Positions 4,848-11,294 of a DNA stretch of 11,294 nt are shown in pieces. Below the pieces are notes generated by a model that made no database searches, was not told the DNA's origin, and saw nothing but the letters and a program-made list of their open reading frames with translations. Made by a program: the position numbers and the translations under genes. Source of the stretch: AWTP1-13 sp035258605 (lineage in GTDB: Bacteria > Pseudomonadota > Alphaproteobacteria > Rhizobiales > Hyphomicrobiaceae); assembly GCA_035258605.1 (NCBI GenBank), contig DATFXD010000023.1, forward strand, positions 1-11,294. Direction: 5' to 3'. Numbering within the stretch: the first letter of the stretch is position 1; each line of letters begins with the position of its first letter.

Positions 4848-6599
4848 ATGAGCGAACAAACTGTTGGCCTGCCAGCAAGAAAGTCGCGCTGGTCGCGGTC
4901 GCGCGCGCTCGGCCGCAAGTGGCTGCTCGAACTGGAGTTGCGGCCGCTGTCGGCATGGATCGTGGTCAGCCTGCTGGCCCTGATGCTGGCGCACTACTTC
5001 TGGCTCGACGAAGGCAGCGCCGCCAACATTCTCTTCACCGCCGCCGTCACCGCCGGCCTGATCGCCTTTGTGGTCCTTTTGTCGCGGCGGGTGCTGTTCG
5101 CCACCGTCGTGGTGTCGGCGCTGATCGTCCTCATCGTCGCCGCGGCGGCGGTCAAGCGTTCGATCATGAACATGGTCGTGCACGCCTATGATCTGTTCTT
5201 CTATTTAAGCTCTTGGTCGACCCTCAGTTTTCTGTGGAGCGATCACCGCCGCTACGTCCTCAGCCTGATCGGCGGCATCCTGGCGGCGACCGCCATCAGC
5301 GCGCTCGCCTACCGCGCCGATCCGAGCCGGCTGCCGCGGCGCTGGGCCGCCGCCGGTCTGATCGCGTGCGCGCTGATGGCCGGATTCGGCGCCTATGCCA
5401 AGGGCGAGCGCCGGCACATGCAGTTCTACTATTCCGGGCTTTATCTCTCCTCGTTCTATGCCTCGTGGGGAGAAACCATCGAGGCGCTCTACCGCGGCAC
5501 CTTGATGGAGGCGGCGCTCAATCACGGCGGGCCGGCCTTCACCATCCCATCGAGCTGCCCGGTGGCCGACAAGCCACCGCATATCATCCTCATACACCAG
5601 GAATCGGTGGTGCAGCCCTCGCTGTTCAAGGCGCTACGCTACGATAGCTCGATCGACCCGTTGTTTCGCTCCGATGATGACATCCTGCACGCGCTGCGGG
5701 TCGAAACCTATGGCGGCGCGTCGTGGCTGACCGAGTTCTCGCTGCTGGCCGGCGTCTCCACCCACGCCTTCGGCGGCATGCGCCAGTTCGTGCAGACCTT
5801 CACCCAGAACCGGCTCAAAGACACCTTGCCGCAGGCGTTGGCGCGCTGCGGCTATCGCAACGTCGTGTTCTATCCGATGCTGAAGAACTTCGTCTCCAAC
5901 GATCGCTTCTACAGCTCGATCGGCCTCAAAGAGATCTTCGATCTCAAGGCGCAAGGTGCGCCCTCGGCGCAGGAGCGGGACCGCTTTTATTACAACAACG
6001 CGCTCGGCGAGATGGAGCGCCACTTCCGCACCTCGCGCGCGCCGCTGTTCACCTTCATCCAGACCATGTCGGCGCACTGGCCCTACGATTTCACCTACGA
6101 GCCGGCGCTCGATGTTCCCGGCGGCGGCCCCGGCACCGACCCGGAGATGAGCGAATATCTGCGCCGCGTCGCCATCGCCAAAATCGACTATGACGGCTTC
6201 ATCGCCGCGTTGCAGCGGCGGTTTCCCGAGCAGCGGTTCTTGATCGTGCACTACGGCGATCATCAGCCGATGGCCACCCGCACCTTGTTGGGATATCACG
6301 ACGACACCGAAGCCGAGGACGTGCTGCTCGATCCCGATTCGATCGGATTTCATACCTACTATGCCGTGCATGGCCTCAACTATCGCCTGCCGCAGCTGCC
6401 GCGCTATCAGCCGCTCGACGTCGCCTATCTCGGCAGCATCATTCTCGATCTCGCCGCCCTGCCGCTCTCCGATTCGCACGCCGAGCGGCTGCGCCTGATG
6501 GTGCGCTGCAACGGGCGCTACTGGGGCTGCGCCAGCCACGAGGACATCCTGGCCTTCCATCGGCGGCTGATCGATTCGGGCGTCGTGATCGCCGAGTGA
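4848..6599 (+). CDS. Membrane-anchored sulfatase/LTA-synthase-fold transferase or hydrolase
   Basis: A 583-residue protein of the alkaline phosphatase/sulfatase superfamily, most like the LtaS/OpgB-type enzymes that move phosphoglycerol or similar groups onto envelope glycans. About five hydrophobic helices (roughly 34-50, 57-79, 82-102, 136-154, 166-184) anchor it. The catalytic domain, about 240-540, would then be periplasmic. Expected metal and catalytic positions are Glu252 in IHQES, Ser292 in YGGASWLTEF where LtaS has its Thr nucleophile, His410 in MSAHWPY, and Asp471/His472 in HYGDHQP. The C-terminus contains the pair Cys554/Cys561. The ATG at 4848 has no clear ribosome-binding site, so the start is provisional, though the basic N-terminus before the first helix looks natural. 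The gene is followed by a repeat tract and then the glycosyltransferase group, suggesting a shared envelope role. Donor and acceptor are not deducible. Confidence 0.85.
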   Translation: MSEQTVGLPARKSRWSRSRALGRKWLLELELRPLSAWIVVSLLALMLAHYFWLDEGSAANILFTAAVTAGLIAFVVLLSRRVLFATVVVSALIVLIVAAAAVKRSIMNMVVHAYDLFFYLSSWSTLSFLWSDHRRYVLSLIGGILAATAISALAYRADPSRLPRRWAAAGLIACALMAGFGAYAKGERRHMQFYYSGLYLSSFYASWGETIEALYRGTLMEAALNHGGPAFTIPSSCPVADKPPHIILIHQESVVQPSLFKALRYDSSIDPLFRSDDDILHALRVETYGGASWLTEFSLLAGVSTHAFGGMRQFVQTFTQNRLKDTLPQALARCGYRNVVFYPMLKNFVSNDRFYSSIGLKEIFDLKAQGAPSAQERDRFYYNNALGEMERHFRTSRAPLFTFIQTMSAHWPYDFTYEPALDVPGGGPGTDPEMSEYLRRVAIAKIDYDGFIAALQRRFPEQRFLIVHYGDHQPMATRTLLGYHDDTEAEDVLLDPDSIGFHTYYAVHGLNYRLPQLPRYQPLDVAYLGSIILDLAALPLSDSHAERLRLMVRCNGRYWGCASHEDILAFHRRLIDSGVVIAE

Positions 6600-6657
6600 A
6601 CCGAGACCAGCTGAACCGAGACTGGCTGAAGAGAGACTGGCCGAACCGAGACCGGCG
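6598..6657. repeat. Four tandem copies of an imperfect 15-bp repeat
   Basis: Four consecutive 15-base units begin at 6598, 6613, 6628 and 6643, each close to GAACCGAGACTGGCT with one to four differences. The array overlaps the last two bases of the sulfatase gene's stop codon and continues into the intergenic gap. It looks like a small minisatellite produced by slippage. In the +1 frame it would encode EPRPA-like pentapeptides, but nothing shows that it is translated. Confidence 0.85.
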
Positions 6658-6754
6658 CCGCGGCCAGCCGGCGGTGCCGGCGTCAGCTTGTGGTTGCCGG
6701 CTATTGGTGGCAGAGGTTCGGGCATGACCATGCCAGGCCGTGGCCTCGATCGCT

Positions 6755-6761
6755 AAGGAGG
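6755..6761 (+). promoter_or_regulatory. Ribosome-binding site fixing a TTG start for the glycosyltransferase
   Basis: AAGGAGG (6755-6761) is a near-perfect Shine-Dalgarno sequence 5 bases before TTG at 6767. It lies inside the reading frame from the alternative GTG at 6740, which has no such site, so TTG is preferred. Confidence 0.75.
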
Positions 6762-6766
6762 GCCAC

Positions 6767-7792
6767 TTGTCGACACCAAATGCCGCCACCGCCGCCACCG
6801 GCGTCGACACGCCGCCGGCCGAGCCGCTGCTGTCGGTGGTGGTGCCGGCCTTCAACGAGGAGGCCGGGCTCGAACGGCTGTTTCAGCGCCTGCGGCCGGC
6901 GCTCGAGGCGCTCGGCATGGCGTGGGAAGTGATCGTCGTCGACGATGGCTCGAGCGATGGTACCCGCGACAAGCTCAAGAGCCTCAACGGCGCCGACCGG
7001 CGCATCAAGGGGCTGGTGCTCAGCCGCAACTTCGGCAAGGAGAGCGCCATGGCGGCCGGCCTGCGCTACGCCGCCGGCGATGCCGTCGTCATCATGGACG
7101 CCGACCTGCAGCATCCGCCGGAGCTGATCGCCCAGTTCGTCAGCTACTGGCGCCAGGGCTACGACATCGTCTACGCCCAACGCGTCGATCGCGCCGCCGA
7201 CAGCCTCGCTCATCGCTGGGCGGCGCGCGTCTATTACGCGGCCTTTCGCCGGCTCACGCGCACCACCTTGCCCGCTGGCGCCGGCGACTTTCGCCTGCTC
7301 GACCGCAAGGCCGTGGTCGCCATCAATCACATGGGCGAACGGGCGCGTTTCACCAAGGGGATCTATGCCTGGATCGGCTTCCGCTCGCGTGGCGTGCCAT
7401 TCCAGGTGCCGGCGCGGCTGAGCGGCAAGAGCCGCTGGCGTCCGCGCGAACTGTTGCGGTTCGGCATCGATGGCCTGGCCTCGTTCACCACCATCCCGCT
7501 CAAGGTGTGGTCCTACGTCGGGCTGCTGATCTCGCTCGCCGCCTTTTGCTATGCCATGATTTTTCTCATCAAGACCTTGATCTACGGCACCGATGTGCCG
7601 GGCTTTCCCACGCTCATCATTTCGGTGATGTTCTTTGCCGGCGTGCAATTATTGTCGCTCGGCATCATCGGCGAATACCTCGGCCGCGTGTACGAGGAGG
7701 TCAAGGGGCGGCCGCTGTTTCTGGTGGCCGAGGAACTGGGCCTCGATCAAGGTGCCGAGCGCGAGCGGGCGTCCCGCCGGCCCAAGGCGTGA
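6767..7792 (+). CDS. Family 2 glycosyltransferase, GtrB/ArnC-like polyprenyl-phosphate sugar synthase
   Basis: A 341-residue membrane-associated enzyme predicted to transfer a sugar from a nucleotide donor to undecaprenyl phosphate on the cytoplasmic face. The GT2 domain shows VVVPAFNEE (about residues 24-32), the nucleotide-binding VVDDGSSDGT (57-66), the metal-binding MDADLQHPPE (110-119), GDFRLLDRKA (173-182), and the basic GKSRWRPREL segment near 220-229. Two C-terminal transmembrane helices (about 248-270 and 281-302) complete the DPM1/GtrB layout. The start is TTG at 6767, supported by a strong ribosome-binding site 5 bases upstream. The deacetylase follows 42 bases later, then a GtrA-like gene, so a lipid-linked sugar pathway is likely. 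The sugar donor cannot be read from the motifs. ArnC, FlmF-like or GtrB roles are all possible. Confidence 0.9.
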   Translation: MSTPNAATAATGVDTPPAEPLLSVVVPAFNEEAGLERLFQRLRPALEALGMAWEVIVVDDGSSDGTRDKLKSLNGADRRIKGLVLSRNFGKESAMAAGLRYAAGDAVVIMDADLQHPPELIAQFVSYWRQGYDIVYAQRVDRAADSLAHRWAARVYYAAFRRLTRTTLPAGAGDFRLLDRKAVVAINHMGERARFTKGIYAWIGFRSRGVPFQVPARLSGKSRWRPRELLRFGIDGLASFTTIPLKVWSYVGLLISLAAFCYAMIFLIKTLIYGTDVPGFPTLIISVMFFAGVQLLSLGIIGEYLGRVYEEVKGRPLFLVAEELGLDQGAERERASRRPKA

Positions 7793-7834
7793 GACGCCTG
7801 CCCACCGCCGCGGCGATGTGCTAGCTCAAGCCCC

Positions 7835-8689
7835 ATGCTCATTCTGTCGGCCGATGACTATGCCTTGAGCCCCGGGGTCGCGCGCGCCGTCGGCGAATTG
7901 TCGGCGGCGCGGCGATTGTCGGCAACCAGCGTGCTGGTGACGACGGCGCATTGGCCGGCGCTGGCGCCGCGCCTCTACGTCCACCGCGGCCATCTGGCAA
8001 TCGGCCTGCATTTCAACCTGACCCTAGGCCGGCCGCTGGGTCCGATGCCGAAGCTGGCGCCGTCGGGTGAGCTGCCCCCGATCGGCAAGCTGATCGCCGG
8101 CGCGCTGGTTGGGCTGCCGGACCTGACCGAGATCAAGGACGAGTTCGAACGCCAGCTCGACCACTTCGAGCGCGGGCTGCCGTTTGCCCCCGACCAGGTC
8201 GACGGCCATCAGCACATCCACGTCCTGCCCGGCATCCGGGAGGTCGTGCTTGAGACCCTGGCGCGCCGCTACCCGAGGTTGCCGCCGCTGGTGCGCGATC
8301 CCGCCGATCGCTGGCAGGCGATCGCCGCCCGCAGAACCGCCCGCGGCAAGGCGGCGCTGGTGGCGACCCTGGCGCTCGGCTTTGCGGCGGCGGCACGCCG
8401 GCATGGTCTGCCGACCAATGCCGGCTTTTCCGGCTTTTCCAGCTTCGATGTCAGGGTGCCCTACCTCGACGAGCTCAACGACGCGCTGACCGCGCTGGGC
8501 CCGCGGCCGATTGTCATGTGCCATCCGGGCCACGTCGATCAGGCGCCGGACGCCGCCGACGCCGTGGCGGCGCGCCGCCGCATGGAGTACGATGTACTGA
8601 TGGGCGATCGGGCGCTGCCGCAGCGCATCTGGCGCCCCGCGCGCAGCCCCGGCGGTCCGCCGGTCGATTGGTCGCAAATGACGTTCTAG
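7835..8689 (+). CDS. ChbG/HpnK (YdjC)-family carbohydrate deacetylase
   Basis: A 284-residue metal-dependent deacetylase of the YdjC family, which removes N-acetyl groups from amino sugars. ChbG acts on chitooligosaccharides, HpnK is hopanoid-linked, and Francisella NaxD acts on a polyprenyl-phosphate N-acetylhexosamine. Key residues are Asp7/Asp8 in SADDYALSPG, His59 in GLHFNLT, Asp123, His125 and His127 in VDGHQHIHVLP, and His230/His233 in MCHPGH. There is no signal peptide, so it acts in the cytoplasm. The ATG at 7835 is the first residue before the conserved LILSADD strand, which fixes the start even though no ribosome-binding site is evident. It sits between a GtrB/ArnC-like glycosyltransferase and a GtrA-like gene (4-base gap). 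That context makes a lipid-linked sugar, as for NaxD, a better substrate guess than free chitooligosaccharide. This is an inference. Confidence 0.9.
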   Translation: MLILSADDYALSPGVARAVGELSAARRLSATSVLVTTAHWPALAPRLYVHRGHLAIGLHFNLTLGRPLGPMPKLAPSGELPPIGKLIAGALVGLPDLTEIKDEFERQLDHFERGLPFAPDQVDGHQHIHVLPGIREVVLETLARRYPRLPPLVRDPADRWQAIAARRTARGKAALVATLALGFAAAARRHGLPTNAGFSGFSSFDVRVPYLDELNDALTALGPRPIVMCHPGHVDQAPDAADAVAARRRMEYDVLMGDRALPQRIWRPARSPGGPPVDWSQMTF

Positions 8690-8693
8690 GCCC

Positions 8694-9122
8694 ATGCAGA
8701 ACGCCGGCAGCTTGCCCAAGGCCCAAGCCCCCAATCCGCTGCGCCACTGGCTGGCGTTTCTGTTGAGCGGTGGCGCAGCCTTTAGCGTCGATGCCATCGT
8801 GCTCAAGAGTTTGACGGTGCTGCTGGGGCTCAATCCGATCGTCGCCCGGCTGTTTGCGATCTCGCTGGCGATGCTGGTGGGTTGGCTGGCGCATCGCACC
8901 TTCACGTTTGCCTTGCGCGCGCCGCCAAGCCTCGCCGAATTCGTGCGCTATGCGCTGGTCGGCTGGTCGGCTGCGGCCGTCAACTACGGCCTGTTTGCGC
9001 TTGCCATTGTGCTGAAACCCAGCCTGGAACCCCTCTTGGCGTTGGTGCTGTCGTCGCTGGCGGCGACGGTGTTTGCCTACCTCGGCATGCGCTACGGGGC
9101 GTTTCGCGTCGCCCGCGACTAG
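8694..9122 (+). CDS. GtrA-family small membrane protein (putative lipid-linked sugar flippase)
   Basis: A 142-residue protein with four hydrophobic helices at about 18-38, 46-66, 83-104 and 109-130. This is the size and topology of GtrA (PF04138-type) proteins, which are thought to flip polyprenyl-phosphate-linked sugars across the inner membrane. The loop after helix 2, GWLAHRTFTF, corresponds to the conserved N-Y-x-x-x-R-x-W/F-x-F motif of the family, with His in place of the usual residue. Asp33 in the first helix is also typical. It starts 4 bases after the deacetylase stop, so the two are surely co-transcribed and probably translationally coupled. The order glycosyltransferase, deacetylase, GtrA suggests that the flipped substrate is a deacetylated amino sugar. 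Flippase activity is family inference, not shown by sequence. Confidence 0.88.
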   Translation: MQNAGSLPKAQAPNPLRHWLAFLLSGGAAFSVDAIVLKSLTVLLGLNPIVARLFAISLAMLVGWLAHRTFTFALRAPPSLAEFVRYALVGWSAAAVNYGLFALAIVLKPSLEPLLALVLSSLAATVFAYLGMRYGAFRVARD

Positions 9123-9123
9123 C

Positions 9124-9191
9124 CGCTGGCGCCGCGCTCGCTCGTGCGCCACGCCAGCGACAGCACCGAGGCGCGCCTTGTGGTGGCGCGC
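9124..9191 (+). terminator. Two GC-rich hairpins after the GtrA gene (possible operon end)
   Basis: CGCTGGCG (9124-9131) pairs perfectly with CGCCAGCG (9152-9159), with an inner alternative TGGCGC/GCGCCA. Directly after, GCGCGCC (9171-9177) pairs with GGCGCGC (9185-9191) around a 7-base loop. There is no T-run, so they are not textbook terminators. They could mark the end of the glycan operon or be structured spacer before the enolase-family gene. Confidence 0.4.
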
Positions 9192-9251
9192 GAGCCAGCG
9201 CGCTAGACTTGCCGTCCGAGGATCGCGTTGGGCCCGAGGGAGACACCGCCC

Positions 9252-10361
9252 ATGAAGATTGATGCCGTCGAGCTCACCCTGTTTGCCTGGGATGACATTC
9301 CACCAACCCGCTACACCGCCGGGACGCAGAACCTGTCCGGCCGCAGCAACCTCGGCCTGTTGCGGCTCGGCACCGATGCCGGCATCGACGGTTACGCCTT
9401 TCTCGGATCGGCCACCAACCCGGCCGAGACCGACGCCGGTGCGCTGATCCGCTTTCTGAAGCCGCTGCTGATGGGGGAAAACGCGTTGGCCCGCGAACAG
9501 CTGCATGCGGCCATGCGCGGGCGCCAGCGCCATACCGGCCTGCGCGCCATCGGCGCCTGCGATACCGCGCTCTGGGACATCGCCGCCAAGGCGGCGGCGA
9601 TGCCGCTCCACGCTTTCCTCGGCAGCGGGCGATCCTCGATCGGGGCCTACGCCTCGAGCCAGGTGCTCGACAGCGCCGCCACCTACGCCGAGGAGGCGGC
9701 CCGCTTCCGCGCCGACGGCTGGAAAGCCTACAAGATCCATCCCCCGCACGGCCCCGACCAGGACATCAAGGTGTGCGAAGCCGTGCGCAAGGCGGTCGGC
9801 GACGACTACACCTTGATGCTGGATTCGACCTGGAGCTACCGCTACCCGGAGGCGCTCAAGGTCGGCCGCGCCATCGAACGGCTGGGCTTCCTGTGGTTCG
9901 AAGACCCGCTCAACGAGGAAGACATCTATTCCTACGTCAAGCTGCGGCAAAAGCTCGACATCCCGATTCTCGCCACCGAATACCCGACCGGCGACATCGG
10001 CACCTATGCGGTGTGGCTGACCGAACGCGCCACCGACTATCTGCGCGGCGACATCCCGCAGAAGGGCGGCCTCACCACCATGCTCAAGACCGCGCACCTG
10101 GCCGAAGCCTTTCACATGACCTACGAGGTCCACCACGGCGGCAATTCGCTCAACAACATGGCGCAACTGCACTTCGCCTGCGCCATTGCCAACACCACCT
10201 ACTTCGAGGTGCTGTTGCCGCACGGAGCGCACAAATACGGGCTGAAGCAGGAGATCGAGATCGGCCGCGACGGCCTTGCCCATTGCCCGCGCGCGCCGGG
10301 CATCGGCGCCGAAATCGATTTCGAGCTGATCGAGCGCAAGGCGCTGGCCCGGCTGGTCTGA
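9252..10361 (+). CDS. Enolase-superfamily (mandelate racemase group) protein, probable acid-sugar dehydratase
   Basis: A 369-residue cytoplasmic enzyme with an N-terminal capping domain (about 1-115) and a TIM-like barrel. Magnesium ligands are visible as Asp191 (LMLDST), Glu217 (WFEDP) and Glu243 (ATEYP). The second barrel strand reads KAYKIH, a K-x-H pattern (Lys161/His163) where mandelate racemase has K-x-K. The other acid/base pair is Asp267 (RGDIPQKGG) with His294 or His295 (EVHHGG), followed by Glu319 (YFEVL). K-x-H is found in acid-sugar dehydratases such as galactonate dehydratase, so dehydration of an aldonate or similar acid is plausible. The exact substrate cannot be named. The ATG at 9252 has GAGGGAG (9236-9242) 9 bases upstream; an earlier in-frame reading from 9228 lacks support. 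It follows the GtrA gene after 129 bases with hairpins between, so it is probably a separate unit. Confidence 0.88.
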   Translation: MKIDAVELTLFAWDDIPPTRYTAGTQNLSGRSNLGLLRLGTDAGIDGYAFLGSATNPAETDAGALIRFLKPLLMGENALAREQLHAAMRGRQRHTGLRAIGACDTALWDIAAKAAAMPLHAFLGSGRSSIGAYASSQVLDSAATYAEEAARFRADGWKAYKIHPPHGPDQDIKVCEAVRKAVGDDYTLMLDSTWSYRYPEALKVGRAIERLGFLWFEDPLNEEDIYSYVKLRQKLDIPILATEYPTGDIGTYAVWLTERATDYLRGDIPQKGGLTTMLKTAHLAEAFHMTYEVHHGGNSLNNMAQLHFACAIANTTYFEVLLPHGAHKYGLKQEIEIGRDGLAHCPRAPGIGAEIDFELIERKALARLV

Positions 10362-10370
10362 GCCGGCTTT
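10349..10370 (+). terminator. Hairpin with short T-run at the end of the enolase-family gene
   Basis: CCGGCT (10349-10354) pairs with AGCCGG (10361-10366) around a 6-base loop and is followed by CTTT. It spans the enolase-family stop codon and ends at the stop of the convergent hydrolase gene. The stem is short and the T-run has only three bases, so this is a modest candidate. Confidence 0.4.
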
Positions 10371-11007
10371 AGCCCGCACCCACCCGTTCGGCGAAACGCA
10401 CGATGGCATCGGCGGCTGCCGCCAGGTTACCGGCACGGGTGTGGCCCGACGCCCCGCGCGGCCCGAGGTCGTGGTCACCATCGCTGGCCCAAACGACCGT
10501 GATGGCCGACGACAGCGGGTAGCCCGTGACCTCGTCGCGGCTTCCGAACGGATCGCGCTCACCCTGGATGATCAAGGTCGGACAGCGAAGGCGTTCGAGG
10601 TGCGCGGTGCGCAGCGCCGCGGGCTGTTTGGGCGGGTGGAAGGGATAGCCGAGGCAAACGAGCCCACAAACGCGGCCCTCGGTCGAGAGCCGGTCGGCAA
10701 CCAGGCTCGCCACCCGTCCGCCCATCGACTTGCCGCCGATCAGGACCGGCGGCCCGGGCGGCATCGCCATCACCGCCGCCACCACCTCCTCGGTCAGGCG
10801 CTCGGCGCGCGGCGGCGGCGTGCGGCGGCCGCTGCGACGGCGCTCGGACATATAGTGAAACTCAAAACGGTGGGTGGCGAGATCGCGCTCGGCCAGCAGC
10901 GCGGCGATCTTGCTGAGAAATGGCGAGGCCATGCCGGCACCGGCGCCATGCGCGCACAGGAAGCGGCCCCGCGGCGCGGCGGGTCCGGTGACCACAAACT
11001 CCAGCAT
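10369..11007 (-). CDS. Small alpha/beta hydrolase, TEX30/KANL3-like
   Basis: A 212-residue cytoplasmic alpha/beta hydrolase of the dienelactone-hydrolase-like TEX30 group, substrate unknown. The catalytic triad can be read as Ser94 in IGGKSMGG (the nucleophile elbow), Asp152 in QGERDPFG, and His179 in DGDHDLGPR. The oxyanion-loop motif is CAHGAGAGM (residues 18-26). A basic stretch MSERRRSGRRTPPPR lies near 53-67, and family members have a similar positively charged loop there. No signal peptide or membrane segment is present. The ATG at 11007 opens directly on the first strand (LEFVVTG), as expected. Only a weak purine run (GGGGAA, about 9 bases upstream) could serve as ribosome-binding site. 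The gene converges on the enolase-family gene with 7 bases between their stops, so the two are independently transcribed. Confidence 0.88.
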   Translation of the reverse strand: MLEFVVTGPAAPRGRFLCAHGAGAGMASPFLSKIAALLAERDLATHRFEFHYMSERRRSGRRTPPPRAERLTEEVVAAVMAMPPGPPVLIGGKSMGGRVASLVADRLSTEGRVCGLVCLGYPFHPPKQPAALRTAHLERLRCPTLIIQGERDPFGSRDEVTGYPLSSAITVVWASDGDHDLGPRGASGHTRAGNLAAAADAIVRFAERVGAG

Positions 11008-11294
11008 GCCTCAGTTCCCCGCCGCCACCTCACCACCCCCGCGACGAATCAAGCGCACGGACGGACTTGGCTTGAAGGCCACTCGTCAAGCGCAATTTTG
11101 CGTTGGACATCTTCCCCAGCCTCTTTTCCGCCTTAGCTGTGCCAAACAAGAAACAAACGAGGGTTGTTTATAGAGCCCAAGCGCAGAACACAATGCGAAC
11201 ACCGAGGCCAAATGCGCCAAGGAATGATCCAGGGACGACGCCAAGCCCGTGAAGATGCAAGACCAAGTCGCACCGGCAACAGCCCGCGGAGAGG
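11008..11294. other. 287-base right end with no supported gene
   Basis: The segment upstream of the hydrolase gene has no frame with clear coding character. All three minus-strand frames stay open for at least about 40 codons from the right edge. One of them, ending at the stop 11168-11170, is hydrophobic and could be the tail of a membrane protein, but no family is recognisable. The 8-mer CAAGCGCA occurs three times (11050, 11087, 11178). A small inverted repeat CGCAA-TT-TTGCG lies at 11091-11102. A hydrolase promoter should lie here but was not identified. Confidence 0.4.

Noticed and set aside
5634..7648. Two long minus-strand frames (365 and 315 codons) opposite the sulfatase-fold and glycosyltransferase genes
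   Set aside because: They are shadows of the real genes. The apparent serine- or glycine-rich repeat in one is the 15-bp tandem repeat read backwards.
8514..10562. A 682-codon open frame on the minus strand crossing the deacetylase end, GtrA, the enolase-family gene and part of the hydrolase
   Set aside because: It lies antisense to genes with clear family motifs, its translation is low-complexity and Arg/Gly/Ala-rich with no motif, and long antisense frames are common in GC-rich DNA.
11168..11294. Hydrophobic C-terminal fragment of a membrane protein on the minus strand at the right edge
   Set aside because: All three frames are open in this short stretch, third-position GC is not gene-like, and no motif is recognised.

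Overview
The window reads as a piece of an alphaproteobacterial chromosome. Coding regions are GC-rich with mostly G/C third positions. The left end carries the start of ribosomal protein L13 (rplM) next to a PaaI-type thioesterase, an enoyl-CoA hydratase-family gene and a CoA-binding protein, a neighbourhood I associate with Rhizobiales/Rhodospirillales. The genus cannot be fixed from the sequence. I see no tRNA, rRNA, CRISPR array, transposase, integrase or phage gene.

Left block (1-2784). rplM (partial, minus) has its own strong sigma-70-type promoter and lies downstream of the thioesterase gene on the same strand. Diverging to the right is a likely operon of three plus-strand genes: an uncharacterised exported protein, an enoyl-CoA hydratase-family protein lacking both canonical catalytic glutamates, and a YccU-like CoA-binding protein. 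A recognisable promoter sits just before the first. Middle-left (2785-4847). Two minus-strand genes, a short-chain dehydrogenase/reductase and a ribA-type GTP cyclohydrolase II, are separated by a 15-bp perfect hairpin terminator. The 5' half of ribA and about 500 bases upstream have a lower-GC, less host-like composition than the rest. That upstream stretch holds no gene I can identify.

Middle-right (4848-9122). Four plus-strand genes look like an envelope glycan-modification group: a membrane-anchored alkaline-phosphatase/sulfatase-fold transferase (LtaS/OpgB-like), a GtrB/ArnC-like polyprenyl-phosphate glycosyltransferase, a ChbG/HpnK/NaxD-type (YdjC) deacetylase, and a small GtrA-like membrane protein. 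The order glycosyltransferase, deacetylase, GtrA suggests that a lipid-linked N-acetyl sugar is made, deacetylated and flipped. The sulfatase-fold protein may add a second decoration. The sugar and acceptor are unknown, and no final GT-C/ArnT-like transferase lies in the window.

Right block (9123-11294). An enolase-superfamily (mandelate racemase group) acid-sugar dehydratase-like gene on the plus strand converges with a small TEX30-like alpha/beta hydrolase on the minus strand. The last 287 bases hold no gene I can support.

All coordinates, residue numbers and composition figures were worked out by hand from the sequence. Family assignments rest on motif recognition, not on database searches.
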